Positions 37,575 through 46,594 of a stretch of DNA of 64,000 bases are shown here, one piece after another. Within the stretch, counting starts at the first letter, position 1, and each line of letters begins with the position of its first letter. The notes under the pieces are model-generated. The model saw nothing but the letters and a program-made list of their open reading frames with translations, was not told where the DNA came from and searched no databases. Source of the DNA: Planctomycetota bacterium (GTDB taxonomy: Bacteria; Planctomycetota; UBA1135; GCA-002686595). The stretch spans positions 1 through 64,000 of the forward strand of contig DUBE01000035.1 in assembly GCA_012960475.1 (NCBI GenBank), read 5' to 3'. The position numbers and the translations under genes were made by a program.

Positions 37575-38579
37575 ATGAAAGCACTCCAGCAACTGGTCCC
37601 CTTGATGGCCCTGCTGTCCCTTTGGCAGCCGGTCTTGAACGCTCAGGTAGGTTCTGCTCCCGCCCCTGATCGCGTGGAAGAGGCCGAACCCTCTGTCAGC
37701 CAGACCGCGCGTGTCGCTTGGTACACCTCCTGGGATCAGGCCCAGAAGGATGCGGCCAGGCTCAACCTGCCCATCTTGGTTCAATCCGCTGCGCCTCAAT
37801 GTCGCGCTGTGCCGGGCATGTGGTGACCCGGCTATCGCAGTACAGAGGAGAGTTTCTTCTCTGCCCCCGCAGTCATTGCTGCATCACGCGCCTGGATTTG
37901 TGTGCGCCCCGCTACTTATGAGCACAAGCAGGAAGCGGAGGTTCTGAAGAGGGTTTTTTCGCATCGGGACGGTTCTCTGCAGAACACTTCATTCGGCCTG
38001 TTAGGTCCCGATGGCAAGCAGCGCCTCTCCCGGGGCGGCCGCTCGCCTTCCATGGTTTGGCGCGACAAACAGAGCATGATCGCGGCGCTTGAGCGTAGCT
38101 CCAAGAAATACAAGCCGCACAAGGGCCAGCGTTCCTTGCCCACGGTGATCAACCTGCGTCTGGGATTGAATGTTGCAGCCAGTGACAATTTGCCCTTGGT
38201 GGTCTTGATCGTGCCCAAGAAGAAGTCGCAGCGGGCACCCCTTGAAGAGAAGCTGTCCAAGCTTGCTTGGTCTGATGACTTGATCGGAGACGCTCACTAT
38301 GTGGTCCTGGAGGATCACAAGGAATTGGAAGACATGCAGGGCCACAAGTCATCCAAGCAGGTCCAGGTCTTGAAGCCGGATGCCTACGGGCAGAGCGCCG
38401 AAGTGGTGGGGGCCTTGAATCTCAAAGACAAGGGACTTGAGAAGCACATGGCGGAGCTTCTCCTTGCGGCGAAGGGTGATCCCAAGGATCAGCGTCGGCA
38501 CATTCGAAACGGACGCAGGAAGGGCATCAGTTGGGAGAGCCTCTTGCCTATCACCGATCGCCTTTCAACCGGCCGCTGA
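37575..38579 (+). CDS. Exported thioredoxin-like protein with in-frame UGA (selenoprotein candidate)
   Basis: A signal peptide (MKALQQL..., 1-24) opens a frame of 335 codons interrupted only by TGA at codon 84 (37824-37826). Before it, VAWYTSWDQAQKDAARLNLP is typical of thioredoxin-like 'W-x-x-A-x-x-x-A-x-x-x-x-K/L-P' segments and a Cys lies at 76. After it the frame continues as PGYRSTEESFF, AASRAWICVRPATYE, FGLLGPDGKQRLSRGG and a helical C-terminus. There is no ATG between the TGA and 37902 in this frame and no stop until 38579. The TGA may encode selenocysteine (a hairpin with a G-starting loop follows at 37843) or be a nonsense mutation or sequencing error in a Trp or Cys codon. If it stops, only an 83-residue exported stub is made. 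Function: probable redox or detoxifying protein. Confidence 0.6.
37843..37863 (+). promoter_or_regulatory. Candidate bacterial SECIS hairpin
   Basis: CAGAGGA (37843-37849) pairs with TTCTCTG (37857-37863) as a 7-bp stem including one G-U, with loop GAGTTTC. It begins 16 bases after the in-frame TGA; the loop starts 23 bases after it. Known bacterial SECIS elements have an apical loop about 16-37 bases after the UGA with a G among its first two loop bases, and this fits both. A shifted 5-bp pairing (37848-37852 with 37857-37861) competes. Structure only, no proof of function. Confidence 0.4.
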
Positions 38580-38604
38580 AGGCGGGTCCCTCTTCGTCAA
38601 TGAC

Positions 38605-38639
38605 AACGGCCCCCCGCGCACTAGACGCAGGGGGCCGTT
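38605..38639. terminator. Strong bidirectional hairpin
   Basis: A perfect 10-base stem AACGGCCCCC / GGGGGCCGTT (38605-38614, 38630-38639), with three more inner pairs (GCG/CGC) around the loop, between the 3' ends of the UGA-containing gene and the leftward secreted protein. No long T run on either side. Confidence 0.7.
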
Positions 38640-38681
38640 CGTCGTTGAATGCAGGCCGTCAGGCCCGCATCAACTCAGCGT

Positions 38682-40259
38682 TCACTGACAGAATGTGACC
38701 GAGACACCGTTGGTGGTGTTGGAAGTCGGTCCGGGGAAGTTGTCCCGGAACCATAGTTGTAAGTTCCAGGTGTCGCCAGGCAGGAAGACCTGACCCTGGG
38801 GCAGGTTGTTGAAGTCCGGCGAGAAGGTCAGGTTGCCCGGGCCGGTTGTCAGTACATTGTTTGAGAACCGGATTTGCGGGGAACCAACACAGAGGTTTCC
38901 TTGGCTGCCACCAAAGAGCGGCACAAACGTCTGGTTGCGGCTCATCAGGAAGTAGGACCACTTATTGAGAGGCAGGTCATGGGCGATCATGGTCAGGTTC
39001 TGATCCGCTGCATTGGTACTGCCGGAAGCTGTCAAGACCGCGCCAACGATGCTGGCGGAGTTCATGGTCGAGCTGCAATAGGAGCTGATGCTGCCACCCG
39101 AGCAGCAGTTGCTGCTGGGTACAAATACCGTGGCGTTCATGCTGCCACCGCTCTTGAAGAGACCCACAGTCGCTTGGGCCACTCCCGGCTGGGCATCAGC
39201 TTCGAAGCTGAAGGTAAACATGGTGCCCCAGCGGATTGCGTTGGCGTTCGGGTTCTGGGCGAATGTCTGGGTGCTCCAGTCCAAGGTGCCACCGGTCTGG
39301 TTCAGGGTCCAGTCCGTGTTGTCCCAGATGGAACCGGAGTGGTGATCCACGTCACGGAAGAACACATTGCTCGGGCTGCAGTCAGCGGGAACGTTGAAGG
39401 ATCCCACCGCATCGTCGGAGTTGAAGTTCTGCACGCAGTAGTCATAGCGATAGCCGCCACCGGCCAGGGCAGTTGCCTTGCTGGCCACAAACACGTAGCC
39501 ATGCACATTGGTGCCGCCTTCGTCGGTCAACTGCAGCTCTTCGATCATCACGTCCGAGTGGAAGTGTTTCCAAGCGTAGATGGCCGGGTTGTAAAGGTGG
39601 ATCGAACCGGTGGTGGCCAAGCTGGACAAGTTGGAGTTGTTCCATTGTGCGCGGATCCAGGAAGCGTTGTTGCGCCCATTGCCGGCCATTTGGTCTTGCT
39701 CGTGCGGGTACTGGGATTCGCTGATATAGGTGACACTTGAATCAGCCAATTCGTTGGCGGGCACCTGCAGGCGTCCACGGATGGTGATGGGGCCCGTGGG
39801 ACCTGCCCCCCAGCTGGTCGGCCATGCGCCGGTCACAGGGTTGACCCTAAATTTAGCCACGCCAAAGCGGCCGTCGTTGAGGCCGGAACCGTAGGTGTCA
39901 GCGCAACCAATGCCTAGAGTGCTGCAGGGCGTACCCTGGCAGCTTCCGCAGCTGTTTTCGTTGACTGCACAGAACCCTTCCTTCATCCAGGAATAGCCGA
40001 GCTGCTCCATGCGCCCGTCCTTGATCTTGAACATGTTCTGGGCGATTACCGGGGGGTCTCCTCCGCTGCCCCAGGCGACGACCACACTGCCTACATTGCA
40101 GGATGTGGTGCCCATACTGTAGGCAGCAATGCCTCCATCGGTTCCATAGTAGGCGTAGTCTGAGGAGTTGGAGGCGATGCGTGACACGGCGATATCCTGA
40201 GCGGATGCAGCGCTGGCCAAGAAGGCGCAGGACAGGAGGAGGTGGCTGAGTTTGATCAT
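38682..40259 (-). CDS. Secreted protein with shared C-terminal TWNF module
   Basis: A 525-residue exported protein (signal peptide 1-20, cleavage near SAQ). The N-terminal 390 residues are beta-rich, with many Cys (SCGSCQGTPCSTLGIGC) and Gly/Ser/Asn/Thr, but have no recognised domain. From about nt 39080 to the end (about residue 394) it carries the same terminal module as the proteins at 5859 and 58447: an opening YC, FGGSQGNLCVG, PGDTWNLQLWFRD and SNTTNGVSVTF. This is the longest of the three carriers. The upstream gap 40260-40467 separates it from the NapH-like gene. Confidence 0.78.
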   Translation of the reverse strand: MIKLSHLLLSCAFLASAASAQDIAVSRIASNSSDYAYYGTDGGIAAYSMGTTSCNVGSVVVAWGSGGDPPVIAQNMFKIKDGRMEQLGYSWMKEGFCAVNENSCGSCQGTPCSTLGIGCADTYGSGLNDGRFGVAKFRVNPVTGAWPTSWGAGPTGPITIRGRLQVPANELADSSVTYISESQYPHEQDQMAGNGRNNASWIRAQWNNSNLSSLATTGSIHLYNPAIYAWKHFHSDVMIEELQLTDEGGTNVHGYVFVASKATALAGGGYRYDYCVQNFNSDDAVGSFNVPADCSPSNVFFRDVDHHSGSIWDNTDWTLNQTGGTLDWSTQTFAQNPNANAIRWGTMFTFSFEADAQPGVAQATVGLFKSGGSMNATVFVPSSNCCSGGSISSYCSSTMNSASIVGAVLTASGSTNAADQNLTMIAHDLPLNKWSYFLMSRNQTFVPLFGGSQGNLCVGSPQIRFSNNVLTTGPGNLTFSPDFNNLPQGQVFLPGDTWNLQLWFRDNFPGPTSNTTNGVSVTFCQ

Positions 40260-40432
40260 GGGAAAAGACGGGTGTGTGTTGAGTCGTCGAACAAGTTGGA
40301 GCGTAAGGGGGGAAAGGGGCTCAAGGCCAGGTTCCGAGCCCTGGTGATCGCAGAATCGGAACTCCAGTGTCTCTGCGAGACCATGTTTTCGCCAGTAGGC
40401 GGTTACGGTGAACTCGATCTTGGACGCTGGAC

Positions 40433-40466
40433 GGCCCCAAAATGTTCGTTTTAGGACTCTGGGGCC
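40433..40466 (-). terminator. Terminator-like hairpin after the NapH-TPR gene
   Basis: GGCCCCA (40433-40439) pairs with TGGGGCC (40460-40466), with an A/T-rich inner pairing (AAAA/TTTT). It begins directly after the stop of the leftward gene. The T run is poor. Confidence 0.4.
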
Positions 40467-40467
40467 T

Positions 40468-42330
40468 TTATTGCCTGCCTGCAGCGTCCAATTCTGCCAG
40501 CGCGTTCTTCAGGGCGGGTTCGCCTGGGGTCAGTTTGAGGCCCTCTCGCAGCAAGCGCCGGGCCTCTCGGTGCTGGCCCTGCATGACTCTTATCTGGGCC
40601 AGCTTGATCCGCGGAGGGGGGAGGAGTGGGTCCAGGGTCAAGGCGCGGGAGAGGGCTGCCTGGGCCGCCGCTTGGTTGCCCTGGGCCGCGTAGAGTGATC
40701 CCAGCAGGTCGTGCAGTCTGGCATCCGCGGGCCGCTGATCCAGTCCTCGTCGCACCTGTTTGAGCACCCCGTCGAGGTGTTTTCGGCCTCGGTTGGCTTC
40801 CAACTCCGCCAGTTCGCTCCAGGCCTGATGCAGATCGGGATCGATCTCCACAGCGTGGGCGAGCAACTCTGCCGCCCTGTCCAGATCTCCCGAGGCCCAG
40901 GCTTGATGGCCCAGGTCCACTGATGGAGTTCCCGCTCGTGGAGCGGCCGCTTGGGCGCGAGTCATCAGGTCCTCAAAGCGCTCTGAGTCTTCCAAGATCA
41001 GCGCTGCCCAAGCGGATTCCATCAAGCGTCGGGGATCGCCCAGGAGCCCCGCCTCAATCGCGCGTCCGCCGGAGGCCAGTACTTTCTCTGCTGCATCTGT
41101 CACCACGTCATCTACGGGCATGCGATTCTCGGTAAACCAGGTCTGTTTGACTGGCGCCAGGACTTTGAAGGCCCTCGCGCTCTGCATGCCTTGGAACTGA
41201 ATCCAGCTCGATTGGGCGATCCATCCCAGTACCAGAATACTGGCCACCAGAAACAAGTGCCCCTTGGGTTGCAGTTTTCCCGACGCCTTGAGTGGTGTGT
41301 TCAAGAGGTTTACCTTTGGTTTCGTCAGCAACTGCATGCAGCGTAAGGCGACGAAGGCCACGCAACCTGCGATGCCCAGGGCAAACAGAAACGGAACCAG
41401 GTCATACAGCCCACGTACTGCGAAGAAGGCCCAGGCAAAGACCAGCCCCAAGAGAGCCTCTTCGCCCCAGCTCTTGCCCCAAGGCCGTTTGGCTTGTTTA
41501 CCCACAGCTATTCCACCAAAGCCGAAATAGAGCGCATTTGTGGGGCAGACGCTGACGCAGTCAAGGCACTTCATGCAGTCCGTACTTACCACCATTCCGA
41601 ACTCATGTACTTCCTTTGCCACGTTGACATTTGAGCTGCAGGTCTGGGTGCAGTGACCGCATCGTTCGCAGGCGTCCGTGACTCGGATGCGCCCAGGAGC
41701 AAATTTGTCGGCCACTGCGAAGAGCGCTCCATAGGGACAGGCGTAGGTGCAGAATCCCTTGGACCCCAAGAACCAAACGCAAGCAAATCCGCAGACCAGA
41801 AAGGTGGCCAGTCCTACCCACAGCCCCGGCATTGTGCGCCAGATATCTTGTACATAGAGTTCTTGCCCGCGAACGGATAGGTCGTCCCCAATCCACAGCC
41901 GGTACGCCAGAGGCCAGAAGAACATGTACCCCGCCGCCAAGAACGGAACCACGGCCAGGCTGCGTGAACGCAGGGGGCGCGGAGTGATGCCCAGTTTGAG
42001 CATCAACCAACGGCACAGGTCCTGAAGCGCCACCAAATGGCAGGCCCAACCGCAAAAGAAGCGTCCTAGCAGCAGAGTCGAGAGAATGACCGCGCCGAAG
42101 AAAACCAGTCCGGCGTTGATCACCGAGTGTTTGCTGAACTCCATCGCCTCACTCGGTTCGATCAGGCTCAGCGTGCGGCCGGTTGCGAACCAGTGTGCTA
42201 AGTGCACGGCCACGACGAGGTGGACCCCGATCAAGACCATGGCGCGAATCCGCGAGGTCTTGGAAGGCCGCGGTCCTGCGCTGGGCGCAGTACCCGAAGG
42301 GGGTGCACACTTTTGCTGCTTCTTGCTCAT
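40468..42330 (-). CDS. NapH/NosR-like polyferredoxin membrane protein fused to TPRs
   Basis: A 620-residue protein. Membrane helices in the N-terminal half carry the NapH/NosR-type motifs FFCGWACH and FCTYACPYG, followed by two [4Fe-4S] ferredoxin motifs (CERCGHCTQTC and CMKCLDCVSVCP). Further helices follow, then a C-terminal TPR region (about 430-620). In the family this fold passes electrons across or along the membrane to a periplasmic reductase or maturation factor. The usual CGWxCP has His instead of Pro here. No nitrate or nitrous oxide reductase is in the window, and the TPR fusion is unusual, so the partner is unknown. It is divergent from the Sel1-repeat gene. Confidence 0.85.
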   Translation of the reverse strand: MSKKQQKCAPPSGTAPSAGPRPSKTSRIRAMVLIGVHLVVAVHLAHWFATGRTLSLIEPSEAMEFSKHSVINAGLVFFGAVILSTLLLGRFFCGWACHLVALQDLCRWLMLKLGITPRPLRSRSLAVVPFLAAGYMFFWPLAYRLWIGDDLSVRGQELYVQDIWRTMPGLWVGLATFLVCGFACVWFLGSKGFCTYACPYGALFAVADKFAPGRIRVTDACERCGHCTQTCSSNVNVAKEVHEFGMVVSTDCMKCLDCVSVCPTNALYFGFGGIAVGKQAKRPWGKSWGEEALLGLVFAWAFFAVRGLYDLVPFLFALGIAGCVAFVALRCMQLLTKPKVNLLNTPLKASGKLQPKGHLFLVASILVLGWIAQSSWIQFQGMQSARAFKVLAPVKQTWFTENRMPVDDVVTDAAEKVLASGGRAIEAGLLGDPRRLMESAWAALILEDSERFEDLMTRAQAAAPRAGTPSVDLGHQAWASGDLDRAAELLAHAVEIDPDLHQAWSELAELEANRGRKHLDGVLKQVRRGLDQRPADARLHDLLGSLYAAQGNQAAAQAALSRALTLDPLLPPPRIKLAQIRVMQGQHREARRLLREGLKLTPGEPALKNALAELDAAGRQ

Positions 42331-42755
42331 GGGGCTGGGCTGGATCCCAGGATACCTGACTCAAGTCCCAATCACCCCCTCAGGGGCCTCTTCTGCTGGG
42401 AGGTTTGGGTGCGCTCACCGCGCTGTTTGCAGGGGGCTCGACTCTTTCGCAGGACCATCTGGCTGGGCATCTGCAAGGACTTGAAGCCAGGTAGGCGGCG
42501 GCTCCTCAGTCGATTCGCCTGCCTGGTGTTCAGGTGGTACTTGCTGCCCCTGCAGAGGGGTCATGGGGGTCCTGGCTCATGCAGCAGGTCCTCGGGAAAG
42601 CCCGAAGCCGCCTAGGACAATACCCTTGCATTGCCAATCGGGGTGGCCCAAATAGGGGCGCTTTCTTCCCAGGTCAGAGAGACTTGTGGCACCGATCCTC
42701 ACCCCGAGACCTTCTTGCATCTGCAAGCCAACACCCGCCTGTGCTCGCCGATAGA
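42331..42755. other. 425-base divergent intergenic region
   Basis: Lies between the start codons of the leftward NapH-TPR gene and the rightward Sel1-repeat gene. I see no gene or strong repeat in it. TAGAAT at 42752-42757 could be a -10 element, in which case the Sel1 gene would start at the GTG at 42840. No good -35 pairs with it. Both genes should have promoters here. Confidence 0.4.
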
Positions 42756-44234
42756 ATGAGGGGACAACTCTCTCCTGACCCTGCTGCAAGACACAACAGT
42801 CTCTGTGGCCGGAATCCAATCCGTGAACCACATCCTCTTGTGAGCCGGCGCGAAGAAATCAACTGGCTGCGGCAGGCAGCACTCGGTGGGAACATCGATG
42901 CCCAGTACGACCTTGGTTGTGCTTATGCGGAAGGAACAGGGGTATCGCAGAGTCATTCCACTGCTTATCGCTGGTTTGCCAGGGCCGCCCAGAAGGGCGA
43001 TCCGGAGTCAATGACTGCGGCAGGTTACTGTTTGCTCAACGGTGAAGGAGTCAAGTCGGATCACGAGGCCGCCGTGGCTTGGTTCAAGAAAGCTGCTTTG
43101 GAAGGGGATCAGGATGCGCCACGCTACCTTGCCTCTTGTACGCTTTATGGGGAAGGCCTTGAGGCTGATGTGGAAGAGGGTCTGCGCATCGCCCAAGAGG
43201 GCTGGGAACAAACAGGTGACCCCGAGTATGCCCACCTGATTGCTTGTGCCCAGCACGACCTGATTCTGGATGAAGAACAGGCTGTGGTCTGGCATTGCAT
43301 CGCTGCCGAGAGGGAGCATGACGAGTCCATGGTTTGGATGGGTTACTTCACGCGTTATGGACTCGGAGTCAAGCGCAGTCTGAAGGCCGCATTCAATTGG
43401 TACCTGAAGGCTGCAGAGTTCGGTAATGACGCGGGTCTGGCTAATGTGGCCATTTGCTATCACAACGGGGAGGGCGTATCTCAGAGTTTTGAGCAGGCCT
43501 ATGAGTATCGCAAGCAAGCTGCGGCCTTGGGGCATCAAGAGAGCCGCCTTTGGCTTGCAGTCCAGCAACTCCAGGGTCTTGGGTGTGACGCCGACCCCGA
43601 GGTCGCTCTCAAGACCATGACCGAGTTGGCTCAAGACGACCCTAGCGCCGCCATGATGATAGGGGAAAAGTACTACTACGCTGAAGGGGTCGAAAAGGAC
43701 CTTACCGAGGCGGTCAAGTGGTTCAATGTTGCTGCCAAATCAGATCTGCCCGAAGCCTGGACCTTTCTTGGTGTTTGCGCTTGGAATGGGGAGGGTCGTA
43801 GCGCTTCCACCTCGGATGCCATGGAGTGCTATCGCCGAGCCGCTGACCTGGGTGATTCCCACGCGCTCTTCAACCTAGGCCTCGCCTATCGCGGAGGTGA
43901 AGAGGTCAAGCGCGACTTCACTCGCTCTTGGCAATTGTTTGAGCAGGCCGCCTTGCAGGGCAATGGCCCCGCAGCGGCTCTCCTGGCACACGCCTGCATT
44001 GAAGGAGACGGCGTGCCCCGGGATCCCTCACTGGGCGTGGCTTATTTGCGCCCCGCTATCGCCGCCGAAGATCCGGATGCGATGGTCATGATGGCCGAAT
44101 GCCTGGCTACGGGTATCGGTGTGCGCAAAGATCAGTCCCGCGCGTTCGAGTTGCTCAAGCTGGCTCAAATACAAGGCCGCGACACCCGTGTGGAACGAGG
44201 CCAGTTGCGGCGGCGCATACGTGGCCTGGACTGA
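42756..44234 (+). CDS. Sel1/TPR-like repeat protein
   Basis: A protein of about 492 residues built of roughly ten Sel1-like repeats (the recurring pattern A-x-x-x-L-G-x-x-Y-x-x-G-x-G-V followed by A-x-x-W-F/Y-x-x-A-A), for example LGCAYAEGTGV, AGYCLLNGEGV, GYFTRYGLGV and ICYHNGEGV. No signal peptide or membrane segment is seen, so it is probably cytoplasmic, acting as a scaffold. The start is uncertain: the ATG at 42756 gives a 28-residue lead-in, while a GTG at 42840 begins right before SRREEINWLRQ. It has no enzyme motif, and its partners cannot be inferred from the neighbours. Confidence 0.8.
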   Translation: MRGQLSPDPAARHNSLCGRNPIREPHPLVSRREEINWLRQAALGGNIDAQYDLGCAYAEGTGVSQSHSTAYRWFARAAQKGDPESMTAAGYCLLNGEGVKSDHEAAVAWFKKAALEGDQDAPRYLASCTLYGEGLEADVEEGLRIAQEGWEQTGDPEYAHLIACAQHDLILDEEQAVVWHCIAAEREHDESMVWMGYFTRYGLGVKRSLKAAFNWYLKAAEFGNDAGLANVAICYHNGEGVSQSFEQAYEYRKQAAALGHQESRLWLAVQQLQGLGCDADPEVALKTMTELAQDDPSAAMMIGEKYYYAEGVEKDLTEAVKWFNVAAKSDLPEAWTFLGVCAWNGEGRSASTSDAMECYRRAADLGDSHALFNLGLAYRGGEEVKRDFTRSWQLFEQAALQGNGPAAALLAHACIEGDGVPRDPSLGVAYLRPAIAAEDPDAMVMMAECLATGIGVRKDQSRAFELLKLAQIQGRDTRVERGQLRRRIRGLD

Positions 44235-44243
44235 GGGCCGGGC

Positions 44244-45173
44244 TCAGGAGTCCTTGCCCTTGAGCAACGCCCGTGTCTCTCTTGCCAGGGTCTCTGCCGC
44301 GTCCATGATGTGATGGGACGAGGTTGAATGCAGGTTGACAGGCAGGATCACCCAGCGTTCTTCGCGTACGGCTCGCACTTGACGGGCAGCGCTTTGGCCC
44401 AGAAGCCATTCAAGGGTGGGCGAATGACCCCCGTCCTCGGCTTCTGACAAGAGCAGAAGATCCGGATCCATGCGCAGCATTTGTTCCAGATCCAGTGGAC
44501 CGTTGCCCACAAGCCCGAATTCCGCCGCAGCGTTCTGCATCCCCGAGAGCTCGATCAAGAGGTCATAGGCCGTGTCTTCCCCCGCGCAGGATCCGCCCGC
44601 CCCGTAGTTGCCGTAGGACAGCACTCTCTCTTCAGCCAGTACTGAATTGTTCGCCAGGGTCGCGCGTCGCCGGTTCAGGTCAGCGATCAGTTCTGTTCCA
44701 CGATCCACGGCATCCAAAGCCTCGGCACTGAAGCGAATCAGTTCCGTCAGTCCGGCGTAACTCGTTGGCGTCGGCAGGCGTAAGATGCAAATGCCTTGAC
44801 GTTGAAGCAAATTGGGCACCGTGGGCGGCCGCCAATCGGAAAGCAGCACCAGGTCCGGATTCAGGGCCAAAATGTCCGCCGCATGAAAACCGGCTGGATT
44901 CGGTAGAGCCTCCCAATGCTCCAAGGACCCCGTTGTCAGGGAATACCGCAGGGCGGTGGACACCACCCCCGCGATCTGGTCCGGTTCCAAGAGCGCCACC
45001 ATCAAATCGAAACCCGTGGCTGAATCTGCAAAGACCCTTGTTGGATGCAGAGGCACTTGGACTTCGCGCCCTTGTTCATCGGTAATGGTGCGCGTGGGAG
45101 TGGTGGAATCACGGGCCCCCTCACTGCAGGCCATGAGCCCAAGGGAAATCATGAAGGGGAGAAGGCGCGCCAT
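44244..45173 (-). CDS. BtuF/FecB-like substrate-binding lipoprotein
   Basis: A 309-residue periplasmic-binding protein of the cobalamin/siderophore class. Starting at the ATG at 45173 gives a proper lipobox, LMAC, at the end of a hydrophobic segment; an in-frame start at 45239 would run into the upstream gene. Visible features: DEQGREVQVP near the N-terminus (the typical opening of this class), ILALNPDLVLLSD and LRMDPDLLLLSEAE (the paired ligand-lobe motifs). No permease or ATPase gene lies next to it, so it must work with a distant transporter or act as a sensor. Ligand unknown. Confidence 0.82.
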   Translation of the reverse strand: MARLLPFMISLGLMACSEGARDSTTPTRTITDEQGREVQVPLHPTRVFADSATGFDLMVALLEPDQIAGVVSTALRYSLTTGSLEHWEALPNPAGFHAADILALNPDLVLLSDWRPPTVPNLLQRQGICILRLPTPTSYAGLTELIRFSAEALDAVDRGTELIADLNRRRATLANNSVLAEERVLSYGNYGAGGSCAGEDTAYDLLIELSGMQNAAAEFGLVGNGPLDLEQMLRMDPDLLLLSEAEDGGHSPTLEWLLGQSAARQVRAVREERWVILPVNLHSTSSHHIMDAAETLARETRALLKGKDS

Positions 45174-45207
45174 GCATCCATTGTGACCTGTCACGAGGGG
45201 TCTTGGA

Positions 45208-46587
45208 TCAGTCCCCTTGGGGATCCATAGCCAAGCCAATCCAGAGCACTTGGTCGCTTCTGCCGAGGACCGGAACTCTGACAGAAGGCAGCATCTCGGT
45301 GGTGGAGTAGAGCCCCGCTTGGGGCTGTAGTTGTTCCGGGCTTTCCAGCAACAAGAGTGCTGTGGAGGGCAGAGGGCGCGTCCAACGAAGATCTACTGGA
45401 TCCCCGAGTGACTCTCCCAAGAAGCTGAACATCGCGGCCTGCAGCGAATCCTCCCCGCCGATGCGTGTGCCTGGAGGAACGCGCTGTTCCAGATCAGGCA
45501 GCATGGCTCGAGTCATGGGTCTTGCGGCGGGTGTGCGTTCGATCCAGTTCCCGGCCAGCTCGGCGAGGGGTAATCCAAGACCCGAAAGCAAGGAGGCGGC
45601 CAGCACGAGTCCCATCAGGCCCAGAGTGATGCCTGCTGAAATCCGTGCCAGCTTGTGCCGCAGCGACCGCGGCAGGTCTGGACTGAGCAGTCCCGGCAGA
45701 AACGCCACGATCAAGGAGGTGAGGGCAAGGCGCCCATCCAGGGGCCCTTGGCAGCCTAGATAGAACAGAACGATCAGCGGCGCAATTGCTGCCACTCGCA
45801 GAGTGAGCGCCCCTTGGATCTGCTTGCGTTGCAACTCGCTCCAATTGCGGATTGCCAGGAACATGAACGCGACGCCTGTCCAAAGCAGCGTATCGACGCT
45901 GAAGCTGAGAAGAGCCGATAGGTCGAATCCTATGCCGAGGGAAGATTTCAAGTGAAGCACGCGCTCCCAACTTGCCTCCTTGTTGATCAAATCCACCAAG
46001 AGAATCGCTGGCAGCAGTCCCTGCAGCACCCTCCAGCGCGGGGCAGCTGGATTTGCTCCGCCCCTTTCCCTTGGCCAAGCCAAAGCACAGGTTGCGGTCA
46101 AGGGTGCCAAGGGATGCACCAGCAGCGACAAGCCCGCGATCCAGCCGAGCATGGTCGCGCCGCGCTTGGATCCGCGCGCTCCCGCCAGGCCTGCCGCAGC
46201 GGAACTCAATCCAACCAGCAGCATCAGTCCTTCACGATTCCAACCTAGAGACGCCAGAAATATTCCAGGTACGCAGTGCAGCGCCAGCCATGCGTTCCCT
46301 GCCACACGACTATCACGCCCGAGCATCTTGGCCAGAATGTTCAAAGGCACAAGGCAGAGGGTCGTAGCGACTAATCCAGGCAAGCGCAGCAAGAGCAATT
46401 GCAACGGTCCGGTCCCACTGATCAGGGTTGCCGCCAGGGCGCTGAACACGTCGGCCCCGCCCAGTGGTGTGCCGCTGCGTGCATTAGCCCACAAGAGAGC
46501 CTCCTCCCCGTTCACCGGCCAATAGGCCGCACCAATCAATTTCGCCAGGCTTACGATCAGGATCAATCGGAGAAGACGGCTATGCAT
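45208..46587 (-). CDS. Multi-spanning GT-C-like membrane protein
   Basis: A 459-residue integral membrane protein with about ten hydrophobic segments. The N-terminus has the layout of ArnT/GT39-GT83 glycosyltransferases: a membrane start, a first loop with acidic residues (NGEEALLWANA) and a following LRLPGL. In place of the usual D-E pair it has E-E, so lipid-linked sugar transfer is likely but not certain. The C-terminal 100 residues form a soluble domain (RIGGEDSLQAAMF). It follows the sigma factor gene after a strong terminator and precedes the BtuF-like lipoprotein by 34 bases. Confidence 0.72.
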   Translation of the reverse strand: MHSRLLRLILIVSLAKLIGAAYWPVNGEEALLWANARSGTPLGGADVFSALAATLISGTGPLQLLLLRLPGLVATTLCLVPLNILAKMLGRDSRVAGNAWLALHCVPGIFLASLGWNREGLMLLVGLSSAAAGLAGARGSKRGATMLGWIAGLSLLVHPLAPLTATCALAWPRERGGANPAAPRWRVLQGLLPAILLVDLINKEASWERVLHLKSSLGIGFDLSALLSFSVDTLLWTGVAFMFLAIRNWSELQRKQIQGALTLRVAAIAPLIVLFYLGCQGPLDGRLALTSLIVAFLPGLLSPDLPRSLRHKLARISAGITLGLMGLVLAASLLSGLGLPLAELAGNWIERTPAARPMTRAMLPDLEQRVPPGTRIGGEDSLQAAMFSFLGESLGDPVDLRWTRPLPSTALLLLESPEQLQPQAGLYSTTEMLPSVRVPVLGRSDQVLWIGLAMDPQGD

Positions 46588-46594
46588 GGCAGAA

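Noticed and set aside
42534-42755. An N-terminal extension of the Sel1-repeat protein
   Set aside because: The added residues are Arg/Pro/Gly-rich without repeats and look like translated intergenic DNA.
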